DNA from: Mermis nigrescens
Lineage: Eukaryota > Nematoda > Enoplea > Mermithida > Mermithidae
NCBI GenBank assembly: GCA_036768485.1
Contig: JAVLUZ010000341.1
Span: forward strand, 3,121,468-3,185,467
Reading direction: 5' to 3'
Length of the DNA stretch: 64,000 bases
In this document: one piece after another, positions 21,292-34,557 of the stretch
Position numbering within the stretch: the stretch's first letter is position 1
Layout: every line of letters starts with the position of its first letter
Translations under genes and position numbers: made by a program
The notes under the pieces: generated by a model
The model's database searches: none
The model's input: only the letters and a program-made list of their open reading frames with translations
What the model was told of the DNA's origin: nothing

Positions 21292-23680
21292 ACCGCGAAG
21301 GGCAAAAGGAAAAAGTACTATTTTTATGTTCTATTTATCTGTTTTTAGACATTATGAGTTATGAATTGAAAGTTGTTCAACAGTTCGATCTGTTTACAAT
21401 AGGCATCCATACTCGTGGGAAGAGGAGAGGGAATAAAAAATAGGATATTTTTCGCGGAAAATAAGGCAAAATGACGGGCAAAAATTAACGAAAATCCGAC
21501 TTTTTCTGTAACACTGCTTCAAATTAATCAGACACATGGATTAACATAATTTCTACCCTATTTTAGCATTTATACCAGGTTTTGAGGCCATCTTGGCTGA
21601 CCCCCAAACCGGCCATGCTATCGCATCTATGAGGTGCAAAAATTTTAGAGAACAGATTAATTGGTAATCAGGATCGGAAAATGTGCGAGATAATATCGAA
21701 GGGGCAACAAATTTCTCGTAAAAGATTAAATCGTGCATTGCACGCAAAAAACTATGAAATTTGGACTATGGCGAAATTAGTTCAGGTCCCATCGAATTTT
21801 CCGAAAGAAAGTCGGAAGTCGGGTACAACTAGACATGCACGGGAGGAGGGGGTTTGGGAGTTCTAGATACCAAACGGAAAAATTAGAAACCTGGAAAAAT
21901 GAAGCATAAATAGGAGACCAAAAATCAATTGAAATAAAAACATTTTCTTTGAAAGTGCTGTCAAATTTGAGAATGAAAACTGCAAATTGGCAGGTTTTTA
22001 ACCTCTGCCATGCTGTTCATCGATAGGCACGCTGGACCTCATTTAATTTTAATTCTATCTTATGTAGCGTTAAACTAACCAAGCAAATAGGAATGCCTAC
22101 AAGCGATAATATAATGAGATTTTGTTAACAAAAAAAAGTTTTTTCTGACCGTACGAAGCAATTCTAATTATGTTGAAGATGCAGTCCGAAAGATACCGCT
22201 CCCGTATGCAGAATGTCAAGCTAAAATTCAGGAACATTGCAGATGCAATATCTGAATCTTTTAGTTTGACAGATGAGCCAAAATTTTCATATTAAAAAAG
22301 TATCGATCTCAAAGGGTCGTTTATTATAATAATTTACTTTCTCAAAAATGTTTGAGCCTTATCTTATAAGAAGATTAATGAAATCTGATGCACGTTCATA
22401 TTCTAAAGAACGGAAATCGGTTATTGCCAATGTCTTAGTGCTCATTAATAAAAACGGATAAGAAAGCCAAGGCGCTATAATCTTTCAGATAAATTTTGTC
22501 ACAACCGGCAGTTAGTCGACAATTCACGGTATTATGCATTAAATGAATACATGTATGCCGTAATTTCCAGTATAATCAATAAAAGTATTTCGGAGATAAA
22601 ACGCCAGACTAGCAGTGACCGACTAGAAATTTTTTGAACTTTCCTTGAAGGAAACACTTTGGATCTGGCTTTTCTCCGTTCAGAAGTAGAGGACGAGAAA
22701 ACAAATGCCTTTGCCTTGCCTTGTGCCATCATCAGAAAAGTTAAGTGCATGCTTAAGTTACACATATTATCAATAATTAATAATATTAATTAATACTTTA
22801 TTCATTACTACTCATAATTACAAGCCTCAAATGATTGCACATAATTATGTACACAAAATAGCACAGACAGACAGAATTATAATCAGAAATGTATTTGGGG
22901 TATTTGGGGTGTTATGATAGTCTAGACCTCCAACAAAAGTGAAAAAGTATGTTAAAACTATTTATTTTAGAAAGAATTGAGAATCAAACTTTTGTTAAGT
23001 GATTGAAATCGACCAGAAACTATAAATTGTAGTTTTTACGCTATTTTAATGTACCATTTTTGGCCCAGTAAAGCACTTCTGCTTAACCCCAGACCGACCA
23101 TCTGTGCACACTTGGTTCAAATTGCCTTTTTGCAGGCATGTACCCACATGTTTATTTGAGGTAAACATTTTTCACAAAAAATAATTCTTGGAATTCAGGC
23201 GACATTTAATGATTTTGATTCAGAGATAAAAAAGGAATCCGACATTTCATATTAAAAAACAAATTTTCATTGTATTCAACTTCAACTTCTACGCCGATAT
23301 TAAGCTATACGACAAATAATCCGCAGATCCAAGGATTACCGCTTCAAAGTACATATAAACCGAATCTATCTATGTTTTTGTCAATGTTAAAATTAGCAAC
23401 TTTTGGTGATTAGGGATCAATTCAGCATAATTTGATGAACAATCAGGTCAATGTTACAAAAAATCAAAAAATTAATTGGAAAAACGGATGCAAAATAGAC
23501 AGCCTTGACTTACAAAGATCAGCAAGAGGAATGTCCTACTGCAATCTCTAACATCATCACATTACCTTTATCCAAAACTAGATTAGTGGATTAGCACAGA
23601 GGACACTAAATTGTGAGCTACGAGAGACTATATTATGTACCTACGGAAAATTACGTAATAAATTATTGATAAACGGTTTT
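21292..23680. other. Gene-poor region upstream of GPCR
   Basis: Mostly unique AT-rich DNA. Pieces near 21395-21865 look like decayed MITE ends (CATGCACGGGAGG, CTCGTGGGAAGAGG). The GPCR promoter should be in the left part but no motif was recognised. Confidence 0.35.
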
Positions 23681-23689
23681 GTTGGCAAC

Positions 23690-23935
23690 TCTGGTACCTA
23701 GACAACTTTTTGCCGACGCTTCGCGCCACTTAATTTTTTGGCTATATTTCTGTCAGTTAACTCAAATTTTTATCACTTATTTCCGACATTTTTTATATTT
23801 TTACTCAATAGAAATATAGGGCATCGTCAGAAACGCTGAAAATTATTTTTTTAAGCCAATCCACGATTTGGAGCCCTAGAAAGGCGTTTTAAAATTTCAC
23901 TCTCCGCCAGAATTCTCAAATAGTGCATGCCTGAT
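23690..23935 (+). mobile_element. Family C fragment
   Basis: It shows CGACGCTTCGCGCCAC, the TATAGGGCATCGTCAGAAACGC block and an ending near AGTGCATGCCTG, all in family C order. The left end is missing. Confidence 0.5.
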
Positions 23936-23951
23936 ACTAACATACATTCTT

Positions 23952-24155
23952 ATGAAATTCCAACTGATGGTGCTCTCAGCTAAGAAGCAGGAAACGTTCG
24001 AATTTTATCGAGACGTTTTTGATGACCAGCAAATTGAAGCAAAACGTCGAGGAATTCCAAGCGTTCAATTATATTTTACACAATGTCGAGTCTTCAAAAA
24101 AATTATAAGAAGCGGAACATCGCTGAACAATGATAAGCTTTGTGACGGAAAATGA
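23952..24155 (+). CDS. Unrecognised coding-like frame, 67 codons
   Basis: A short open frame from ATG to TGA in otherwise non-repetitive DNA, with a charged, soluble composition (EFYRDVFDDQQIEAKRRG, then IPSVQLYFT). A possible splice acceptor TCTCAG lies inside its start at about 23976. I recognise no family. It could be an exon of an unknown gene, a decayed gene piece or chance. A second frame at 24483-24569 after TTATTTTAG, reading SRLYRMKNEHDVALYIFDE, might belong with it. Confidence 0.2.
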   Translation: MKFQLMVLSAKKQETFEFYRDVFDDQQIEAKRRGIPSVQLYFTQCRVFKKIIRSGTSLNNDKLCDGK

Positions 24156-24569
24156 AACAGTGCCAAGAAATAAATGATAAGCCTTTAGTCTGACATTGAT
24201 ATGGCAATATTTGATCGTTTTTATTTTAGATACGCACAGCCAGAGATTCATCATACTCACTGATGAACGCATCCAGGAACTTATCTGTTTTTGTATGCTA
24301 AGCTTTATGCTTGTTGCTCGTTATTACCGTAAAATATGAATAAGAATATTATGAAGACGGCTCCTGAAAAGTTAAGTTCAAAACCAAATAGCATTTGCAA
24401 AAGTATGCACTTTTTCCTCAGGAAGCCGACAACTTTCAGCTCAAAATATTTTGACCAATGTTGCAATTTATTTATTTATTTTAGGGCAATTACCAGTAGA
24501 CTTTATAGAATGAAGAATGAACACGACGTTGCATTATATATTTTCGATGAAATTCTAGGGCATACATGA

Positions 24570-27500
24570 ATGCGAAGTGTAACGTTTGAAGTATTTATCG
24601 GACGTGCAACGGCACATTGAAATCGAAGATATTCTGTTTCATTTGGCGAATTTTTAAAATAAGCGCTACGAATCCACGTAAAATTTTAGCTAGATATTTC
24701 GGATAATTTGTGAAGAAATAGGTACATATTTAGGTTACACTGAATGCAGCGAATAGAAAGAGTGAAACACATTGTCAGCTATAAATTTTTATTCTTTATC
24801 GCTGATTTCGTTGTAAAGAAGTTGAATCAGTATTTTACTTTCTAACACTTAAATACTTTTTCATTTATGCCCGACAGAAATAGCTGCGATTCGCTATGAA
24901 GCTTGACGAAGCATCAGCGTTGTACGCTGCAAAAAATATATTCTGCTAACTAATCCTATGCAATACGTTTTTAAGTAAACTATTTCTTTTCACTTGAATT
25001 TTATGCGTAATAAATTATTTTTCTAATGCAAGTTGATTGCCAAGAACACTTAGCTGCTCATCACATAGCGTTTCAGTTTACAGCCATTAAATAATGCTAA
25101 CAATATATTTGTATAAGCTTACTCTGTTTTAGGTCGATTTCGCTACGTAAAAAATAGGAAACCGAGTAATTGAACGGAAATAAAATTTTTAATGACGAAA
25201 TCGTAGAATGAAGCTAATACAAAAAGCTTGTGCCACAAAATCTATTTCACAGCTAGAACGGCTAACACGCTCGTCGTGATTCGCTCAATGGAAAGAATTT
25301 CTGATTCTAAGTACCCGTTGTTTTCAAGCAGTATTGTAGAAATTATGGTTCCTTGGCAAATAGCTGTTGACAAATAGTGCACGTCGATTTTATTATACTT
25401 ACAAGATTCAAAATTCAATGAGCTTCCGGATGATACCTTATTTCTCACATCAAAATAGAAAACAAACTGATTTACCGGTAGAAAATTGAGAGAAATTGAT
25501 AAAGAAAATCAACAACCATTAGAGGATTTCTACCTCAAACTTATGGTTTTTTGAGATTGCAGAAAGAACCATTAATAGAAAATTTAGATTAATTAATTTT
25601 TAATCAGCTTTAATTTTTAATTTTTCATTTAATAATTAACCATTAAGCAAAAATTATGCTAATATAGTAATCCCTAAAACGAAACCATTTTGCGAGGTCT
25701 GACCCCCATATTTTTAAAATTCGTAAAGTTATTAACGTTCAAAGATCCAAATTTTGGCTTTTAATTGGGTAAAATGTAGAAATACGCTTTTTTGAAGATT
25801 ACTTTTCACCGATTCAATTAAATTAGCTGGTTTGTAGCAAAATAGTAAGATAGTTTTGTTCTTTGAGCTCGTTTTAGTTCAGCCTGCAATCTCATTACAA
25901 AATTCAGGGAATTATCAACTTGCGAATCAAGAATCAATCTTCATTGTACAGTGAAAATAACGTAAGCAATACAGATTCGCGAAACGAGGAACACAATCAG
26001 ATCAAAAATGATTAGCAGCTGATCTATGTGACCCGTGATTATAATGGTGAGCGTCATTAGAACGAAAGAAACGCATATACCATCACTTTGTTATGCAGTG
26101 CCTAAGGACTTGTATTACTGATCAGCTTCAAGACATCTAAAAATCATTTCAGAAAATAAAAATGAGCCAAAACTAAAAAATATGCATCGAAAAAATAATT
26201 TGCATTTTACTATTACTATTTTAGGAATAAGACATCCTTCAAAATAGATCGTTTACGACATTACTAGCAGGATTAGAGAAATTATTGACGTATCTGAGAC
26301 ATAATTATCAGGAGACGCCTACAATGACTCCGTAAGGCTTGAATATTATTCCGGATACGAGCATCTCGGCCTGAATTGAATATTACGAAATAACGACCAC
26401 ACCTCTGAATGCTTTAGGTACGATTATCACATTTATACCAATACATAAGCATATTCTAAAACAAACGTATTTTAAACGTATGAAATCAGAGTGAGTCAGA
26501 ATTCAGGCTTTCATCAACACGTACTTGATTTGACCATGTAAGATTGCGCTTCTAAGCATCTGACATCACTTTTAATCCATCGGTGCATTATTTTATCTAT
26601 GATTATGAAGCCCCGAGAATGCTAAGAATAATAATTAACGTCTGATTTTACCTAAAGCAAGCAGAAACTAATCATGGGCTGCAATCAACGATCCTGCCTT
26701 CCGCTCTTTTAAAAATCGACTTGAAATAATTATGCCGGTTCAAATGACGCAATTATAATTATTAAAACAGACCCTTAAATTTATACGGAGCGTCATCGTC
26801 TACAGGAAGCGTAGCGATGAATAAATTTCTATGGCGTCGCCCAGAAAACGTGCTAGCGTCTCGACTGCTTCTAATACCAAAAGCTATTCTGAGATTTTTC
26901 GATTTAATTGTAGTATATATTAGCACGCGATCAGATGGTTAAATGTAAAAAAGCAAGCTGTTGGAAAATTTAATATCTGCTATTCAAAAGAAAGAGGGAA
27001 ATCGACAGTTCATTTAGACTATGAGCGGGCTGACTGTTTGATCTTCACTCAAACCGTCGTCGCTTGCTAAGCATCAAATATGCATACGTTTGACCTCATT
27101 TTTGTACCTCTTCAGACGGAGAGGAAACATTTTAATCAAAGAAATAAAGAAATGGGAGGCGAAATGGATTTAAAGCATTAATTCGAAGCGAGATAGGTAC
27201 CACGTGTCGGTATGGTATATCCCTCGTACACTCGGCCGTGTGATCCTGGATCACACAATAAGGTTTTTGCAGATATCTAAGCTTCTGAGAGACCACTGGC
27301 GCTGAGATCCTTTCTAGCTGCTTTTTTACAGATTTGATATGATTTGGTAAGTCAGTTTTTACCAAAAATATATTCTAAGGTGAGAACGAACTCCGATTTT
27401 CGCTTCAAGACCCACACATGCTTTACAAAAACTTGAAAGTCAGGTGCAATTTTAACTGTGTGCTACGACTTATCAACGAACCAGCCAGACAGCAAATTTA

Positions 27501-28889
27501 CGCTAAAAATATGCCTTGGAACACTGTTAATGCATAGACACTACATCATCGTTCATGCGACCATCTACAAGACATACCAATTGTTTACTGTGTGTGATCA
27601 AAGATCACAAAGTTTGGTAAGAAACGGAATCTGGAACCACGGGAAGACAAGGGATATTATTTTTATTATTTAATTCCGTCTTGTACCATTTTCGGAACGG
27701 ACTTGGCAGATAGATTGCTAAGTTTGAGAAAAAATATTATGGAGAATTTTAATTCTACATCAGATATAAATGAAGTAATAGGATCGGGTTGGATTTGAGT
27801 TCTGACTTTTTATTGGCACGATAACCTATTATAGCTGCATTGATCAATCAGACCGTGGTGAGAGTGATTGTAGCCCAATTGTAAAGCGTGAGGTACGGCA
27901 TCAATACAAATTTTAGAGTGTTTACAGGAAATAATGTAGAGAAAACGATTAGGTAGCTTCATAGTAAATAATGCAGATTTTCACGAACATTCTCTAATTT
28001 TGCGGATCAATCGAAAAACTAATTCTGCGACCTAGGTTTACAAAAACTTGGCGTTTATGATAACGATTTTTCTTTCTACGGCATGAAAAAATTAGAATGT
28101 TCAAAAATCAGTAAAATTTAAAGAAATATCGACAGAATGGCTATTTGCCATGAAACGCCGAAAAATTGATACTTTGAGCCAAAGATCGGTGAAAACGTTC
28201 AAGACAGCATGTTTTGTAAGGTTTCTGTAAATTTTATAAATTCTGAGAGGATAAGCAGCATTTTGCGAGCAAGAATCAGCAGCTAACCTGGAGTAAGCCC
28301 AAACGTCTCTAACAAACAATAGTTTAATCAAATGATGCCGAAAAATATGGTTAATAAAAAGGTAGTAAAATCTGAGGAAATTCAAAAATTTGCTCCGTCG
28401 AAATTTCATTTTCGAGCGAAATAAATTGCACCACGATAAATAATATCAAAAAGTATTCAACGTGATAATATTTTACGATTATTTTTTGACTTATCGTACA
28501 TAGGTCTCTATGGTCTCGCGAGAGACAATAGCATCTACAAACAGCTGTAATTACTCGTAAAGCAATGGAGGGCCAGGGTTATTCAAAAATGATTCAGTCA
28601 GCCATCTGCTAAAATAAGCATACGTTTCATTTGGCGCAATAAGTGAAGTGAATAACCATTTATTACTTAGTATAATAAATTCTTAAGAGGCGCACAGAAA
28701 TGATTAAAATAAGCCTTTTAGTGTATTAATTGAAATAGGCCACTTAATCTTGTTCAATGGAACAACGTAGCACGCAGAAAAACGAACGCATAGATCGATG
28801 GATAACGAAAAACTGATCAAATGTCCATTGAATCGTTACTTATCTGTTGATTGTTTTCATTTTCAAACGATAAACGTTCGTCTATATCA
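24570..28889. other. Long low-repeat region, no gene recognised
   Basis: Over 4 kb of AT-rich sequence with none of the window's MITE families. Both strands were read for conserved protein motifs without success. A short palindrome GTGTGATCCTGGATCACAC lies near 27238. This could be intergenic or an intron of a gene whose exons I cannot see. Confidence 0.35.
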
Positions 28890-29259
28890 GGGCCCGGTCC
28901 TACAAAGGTAACTTAAGATTGATATTTGTCTTAAGACCAATCTTAACTTTATGATCGGTTTAAGTCGTTCTACTAAGAAAGATCCATCTAAAATTTAAGA
29001 AGTGTCAAAATATCCGGTTCTACCACTGTTAAGATCATTCTCAAAAAGCTAAGGCAAGACTTAAATAGGACGAAATTTAAGGCTGGGGGATAGCAGTCAT
29101 AAGTCCAGTCTTAACTTCAGTTTTTTAGTCTACCTCATTTTGCTGCTTTTAAGCTTATCAAAAATTCATGACACGTCCATAAATAACTAATTATTATTGC
29201 ATATGCATGCCATACGCGGCCCATATTTTCTTCCACTGACTGTACTACTTTAAACACAA

Positions 29260-29450
29260 ATTATCGGCAATATCGCAGAAAAATGAAAATGGATCATATT
29301 CTCCCGATTATAGTCGGCGATATCGCCAATATCGCCGATTTTAGCTGGCGATATCACCGAGATCGCCGATATCGCCGACAAAAATCGATAAAATCGGGGC
29401 ACTTGTGAACCGGGAAAAACAATCGGCGGTATCGGCGATATTAGTCGACT
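29260..29450. repeat. CGATAT / GGCGATATCGCC cluster
   Basis: Irregular repeats of CGATATCGCC and CGGCGATAT in both orientations, highly self-complementary. It resembles the hexamer arrays near the ends of the larger hAT elements, but no inverted end was located. Confidence 0.6.
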
Positions 29451-29528
29451 TTTACTTCCGAAGTGGGCTTTAATCAGCAAATGGAGGATGGACGGGACGA
29501 TGGTTATATCTAAGGAAACAGCGGTTAC

Positions 29529-29766
29529 CATAGGTGGGCGGCACCAAAATTCTGGGGGTGCAAGATTTTTCAAAGGTCAAAAAATGGCCTTAAAAATGGT
29601 GGTACGGCGAAAAAACACCATTTTTCAATGTTTCTCATCGAGCACTATCAATTGGCATAAAAAAATTGAGAAAAAAAAACAAAAAATTCCAAAAATTGAA
29701 TTCTGAGGGGGTGGGTATTTTGGTTTCTCGGGGGTGCATACCCCCGACCCCCCACGCCCAGGTGTG
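29529..29766 (+). mobile_element. Family B hAT MITE
   Basis: Starts CATAGGTGGGCGGCACC and ends CACGCCCAGGTGTG. Flanks GCGGTTAC (29521-29528) and ACGGTTAC (29767-29774) match at 7 of 8. Confidence 0.88.
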
Positions 29767-30649
29767 ACGGTTACCCAAGCAAAGCTTGGTTACTGATGTC
29801 TTTTCGGCAAACTGATACTGAAGCAATATTAAAATTTCTAATTTAGTTGATTAGCTTAGGTACGAACATAGCACAGCTTCTCTGAATAAGGAATCTAACT
29901 TGCTAAAAAGTAAAAAATAGATAAAACAATTGGAGCTTGGCCGAAAAAAACAAAGTTTTCAAAGCTTAAGCTGTATAGTTGAAAGTTTAAAAAATCATTG
30001 CTCAATTTCGCTCTCATCTCGTGTTCGTTAAGGGTTGAGATTTCCAGAGTAGTTGCTCTTTCCCGAAACATGCTGCTGTGCTGAGTGCTGGCTGACCAGA
30101 CACGCACGTGCGGAAGAAGATGGTTTCTGAGGAAATCAGATCCCAGAACAAGAAATAGGAAATTATTTGATGAAAATAAGGCTAAATAAAGGCTAAAAAC
30201 GTATAAAAAACAAGAGTTTCCTTCAAAATTGCGTGAAATTGCTTAGAAACTGTAGATTAACACAGCTTTTACGATATTTTAGCATTTACACTAATTTTTG
30301 ACGCTTTCGATCCAAAAAAACTGAATATTTGACCCTTAGACCGATTTGCTTCCCAAAATCATCCATGCTGTGCATCTATAACGCTAATCCTCCGCAGGAT
30401 TTTCAAAATTTTCAAAAATACTCTATTAGATTTTGTTTTGTTCCAATTTTCTTCATTAATTTTCAGTAGGTATGTTACGTTTTGTTTTAGAAAGAAAAAG
30501 CATCACTAGAAATGCCGAATCATAATTTTACTTTACATTTAAAAATTATTTCCTTTTTAAGTTTGTCGTATCATTTTATAATTTTTAAAAATTTAAAATT
30601 TTACTTTTTCTTCATTTTTGAGCCCCAAAAAAGCACTAGAAAATATGCA

Positions 30650-31005
30650 TGACACTAACTATTTTAATTTCCCCTAGAATTCGCGATTTTTCGAAAGTTC
30701 CCAAAAATTTCCCGGAAATCCGCAGAAAATGGGCTTTTTTGGCGCTTCTAGCTATCTATTTGCTCAGAAAAAGTCAGATTTTCGGCGCTTCGCTCCATAT
30801 TTACATATGTTTTGACTATATTTTGTTCAATTTGTTCGACTTTTTTCGATTTTGTTCGAAATTTTTGTTTTTCTGCTCTAGAACAATACATAATCGTCAG
30901 AAACGCCGAAAAACGATGTTTTTGACGCGCACCATTTTTGAACCCAAAAAGGCATTCTAAAATTTTTATTCTTTCCCCCTCAGAATTCCCATGCTTTGCA
31001 TGTCT
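30650..31005 (+). mobile_element. Family C MITE, old copy
   Basis: Contains CGGCGCTTCGCTCCATAT, the TTTTGACTATATTTTGTTCAA phrase and the ending AATTCCCATGCTTTGCATG. A second C relic (ATCCATGCTGTGCATC) precedes it near 30360-30640. No duplication identified. Confidence 0.55.
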
Positions 31006-31131
31006 AGTTACGAACTGTGGTAAAGATTAGAATTTCTTAGTGGTACGTGCTTAAGATCGGTCTTAATCAAGATCGATCTAAGCGAGTTAAGACCAGACTA
31101 AGACCAGTCTTATCTTAGTAGAACGGGACCC

Positions 31132-32344
31132 AGACTGATCCAGACTTAAGTTACAAAAGCAGTTTCTACTTTTTACTGGTCCCTTTCTGTGATTGCACTA
31201 ACACTAAAAATCCCTTTATCGACAGCAGAAAGAACTCCTCAATCAATTATTAAAAATCTTTGGAAATATTTCATCAAGATCTTAAAATCGATACTCATTC
31301 ATTACTGTTCAATTATTTTCAGGAGTGGTGCTTAAAACGATATTACAAATTATGCGCGGAAATATCGCATATCTATTTTTCTTATGTCGAAATTTCTTGG
31401 TGTATGGTTGCGCTCTCTTAACCCCTAGGTCATATGAAGATATAAAGATTCTGAAGTCGGCAGCCTGATAACAATATGTTTAAAAAACAGGGTTCGCCTA
31501 CTACTCAATATTAAATGTGCAGTATTGTTATAGGTTAGTGATTTGTAGTAAATGAAAATCGACGTATGAAAGGAGATTATCGCAATAAAGCTATTAAGTT
31601 AAAAACGTAAATCTAATATAAAATGAATTTTGGTTCTTATTTAGTCAGAGTAAAGAAATTCGACTTTTGATGTATGTAAATTCTAATGAAAGGGAAATAG
31701 TCTTCGAATACGTTAGACAAGCGTACCATAATTTCAGCGATTGACCCGGCAAAGCTAAAGTAAAACTGGGGCATACATTTCCGCTGTGAACAATCGAGGC
31801 CACTGCTATTAGTTTGTTTATTTCCACTTGCTCTGTTTTTTTATCAAATCTCTACTTGATCATTTGACTCAATTGCGAAAAAACCAAATCTAATGGCCAT
31901 TAAATCAATAATTAAAAAATGATTTTACAACAAAAAGCACAATTACTGGCTGGTAAACACAATAAATGGTAGTTTCGTTTGAATTTGTAGCCCACAAACC
32001 GGATGCGCTAGCATTTTTAGACGAAGATCAATTTTGTTAAACGCCGCTTAATCGGTGCCGTTCAAGCAGAGTCGGAAGTACTTATAGATACTTAATTTCA
32101 CTCAGCATTTTTTAGCTGACCCAGATGATAATAATGTTGAATATAAAATGTTTAATGAAAGCGACGCTAACGTCTATAAGAATTTTTTTAGAAAGAAAAT
32201 TGGTTGATGGAACACAACAAGCCGCAGATGACGTGAGAAACATGAACGAAAGATGTAAGAAAAAAGAGACCGAAAAAAGCGATAAATCTGAAGCGCGACT
32301 ATTATCCTAAAAAGCTTGTGAATTTCGAACGATTCGTGAACAAG
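31132..32344. other. Unassigned region
   Basis: AT-rich DNA without recognised repeats. A 28-codon frame at 32116-32200 after TTTTTTAG (reading DPDDNNVEYKMFNESDANVY) looks coding-like but ends at a weak gt, and I cannot place it in a gene. Confidence 0.3.
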
Positions 32345-32896
32345 TAATCTTAGGTAGCGCGTTAGCGCGTACCTATAATAAACTTGGGTACCCCTAACAC
32401 CTGTGCACCCCCCTACAGGAATAACGGGACACTTCTGGAAAGTGTGGTTTTTTTAAAAGAGAGATAATAGAAAAATTCGCTGCCTGTGTTTTTTTGTTTT
32501 TCTTGAAACTCAAAACTGACTGTGTAAAGAAGGTGTAAAGTTTTTGTGTAACGTTATAACATAGGACAAATTTTGGGACCTTTTTACTGCGGCATGTGGA
32601 CAACTGAGTATTGATGACTCGAAGGATTGAACAGAATAGGATAATAGAGGGATGAATTCTACAGATGGCACTTTTTTGTTTTTTGAAATTCGCATTATTT
32701 ATCGAATGGCAGTGTAAAGAGTGCGAAAATCTGGGGATGAAAAAGCACTTTTTGGTCGAGTTTTCAAACTGCTTATGTCCGATACTAACTCCGGTTATGA
32801 GTTTTTTAAAATGTTTTTCAGACAGAAATATAGAGCGGATCAAGGGCTACATTCTGCATATAAGAAAAGTCTTCTATGCTCTATGGTGAGTTAGAT
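32345..32896 (+). repeat. Repeat family G, copy 1
   Basis: Starting near TAGGTAGCGCGTTAGCGC, this matches 58637-58864 (GGGTACCC, GGGACACTTCTG, GTAACGTTATAACATAG) and then 63020-63220 (GAATGGCAGTGTAAAGAGTG). The second copy is split by a 4-kb insertion. It runs into an assembly gap. Class unknown. Confidence 0.6.
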
Positions 32897-32996
32897 NNNN
32901 NNNNNNNNNNNNNNNNNNNNNNNNNNNNNNNNNNNNNNNNNNNNNNNNNNNNNNNNNNNNNNNNNNNNNNNNNNNNNNNNNNNNNNNNNNNNNNNN
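32897..32996. other. Assembly gap, 100 N
   Basis: Exactly 100 N, the usual placeholder for a scaffold gap of unknown size, lying at the edge of a dispersed repeat. Confidence 0.99.
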
Positions 32997-34557
32997 TGAT
33001 CGGCTGAATAGTTTAATACTTCACAATCACCACCATACTGTAACAAAGTCTCAAAAATTTTTTGAAGAACATATAGATTGTAGGTTTAAATCCAGTTCCT
33101 GGTCAATTTCAAACACTTTTGCAAGCTTTTCGATTTACATCCATGTTGGGCCTGTTTGACCCTGATTCCCCGAGAAAATTTCCCATTTTTCTAGTCTGGG
33201 TTCGAGTAAAGTGTCGAAAAAATCTAGACCGTAAAATACTCTGCTACAATAATGACCACTTAAGCGAATACGGGCCATTAGGAATAAAACAGACGACAGA
33301 ACTATAGCTATGCATACCCAAACACTATAACTATAGAACTATGACATGGTAGGTATTTACTTTAGCGACCACTGGTTTACTACTAAAAACATCAAAATTA
33401 GTGTAAATTATGCGTGCACAATGACAAAATTCTTGGGAGGGAGGTCCGACGAGGCGGGGCCATATTGCCAAAAATACCGCCAACAACTAAATTGATGGTG
33501 TCTATCGATTTTGGGGGTCTTCAAATTTCAGGGGATCCAAACCCCTAAATTCCTGCGTGGCTTGAACAACTTTACACTGCTTCAATCGCTAAAGGAATCT
33601 CGTTTAAACCAGAATGAACGGAGCCTCGCCCGCACTTTACGGCATAGTTTTCGAGTCTCTAACATAGGAACGATTAATAACTGTAAGAAAATGCATTATT
33701 ATAGACTGAAAACGTAATTTATTCCATACTTGACGATCAAACAATATTACTGTACAAACGAATGAGCAATTTTATACAAACAAGACGACAGCCATCAGAT
33801 TTGCTCGATCAGTTTTTAGCAATGATTTGTAAACAAATCATCACGAATTTCAGCAGTATCCGTCCTGTTCACTTTTAAATTGATTAAGGCTCTGACCGAT
33901 CTGAACGGAAGAAATTAAAAAAATGGAAAACATTCATCTGTAAAAGAGAGAGATCTGATTTTAATAATAAACTGGAGAAAATTATGCACATAACGATATC
34001 AAATTTAGAGTTTAAAATTAAGGCAGGCAATGCACCATAGGAAAAAAGCACCATTAGCCCAAATAAGCATCGCTCAAAAGGGCTGAAACGAGAATGAGAT
34101 CCTTTACACTGAACGCAGACTAAGAGTGTAACATAGGCAATTAAATCAATATATATTGAGAAAAAGGAGAAAAAGTGAAAAATTGACATGAAAAGCTGGA
34201 AATTACTAAAAAAATAAAAAATAAAATTAAAAATTAACTAAAAAATATAAATAAACCCAAAAAATTTTAACTTTTCATAAACAGAATTTTAATTTTTCGT
34301 CTTCGTCGAAGGATCTAAAAGTGGTTATAGCAGGGCCATAACTCCGCGAGTTTTGCGTATCAAGAAAAATCTTCTAAGGCATTGTTGTGTCTCAAGACTT
34401 TCTGACCAACATCCAATTCATTTTATGCATTTGAATCGAATAAACGCAATTTAAGACTTTTGGTTTAAAAAATTTACAGCCGCAAATTGTCTAATATTCA
34501 AATTTTAAAATAATGGATATCGTTTGACCCGTTGCCACACATGGGTATAGGGGCCTG
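32997..34557. other. Unassigned region after gap
   Basis: AT-rich sequence. A small G-rich fragment at about 33425-33570 resembles the middle of a MITE. No exon recognised. Confidence 0.35.

Larger units (their letters stand above)
28890..31131. mobile_element. Inverted-repeat DNA element with GGGCCC ends
   Basis: The left end GGGCCCGGTCCTACAAAG and the complement of the right end, GGGTCCCGTTCTACTAAG, match at about 17 of the first 22 positions. Both ends continue with AAGAC/GTCTTA-type palindromic repeats. No 8-bp flank duplication is seen; CAG on both sides is at best a 3-bp repeat. The 2.2-kb interior has no recognised transposase and contains nested B and C MITEs and a CGATAT array. Confidence 0.65.

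Noticed and set aside
27215..27620. GTGTGATC palindrome pair possibly marking a small transposon
   Set aside because: The palindrome at 27238 and the similar one at 27595 are not followed by matching termini or flank duplications.
32394..32889. 149-codon minus frame and a 74-codon plus frame with WQCKEC
   Set aside because: The plus phrase recurs at 63007-63204 as part of repeat G. The frames overlap on opposite strands and match no domain I know. WQCKEC comes from the repeat landmark GAATGGCAGTGTAAAGAGTG.
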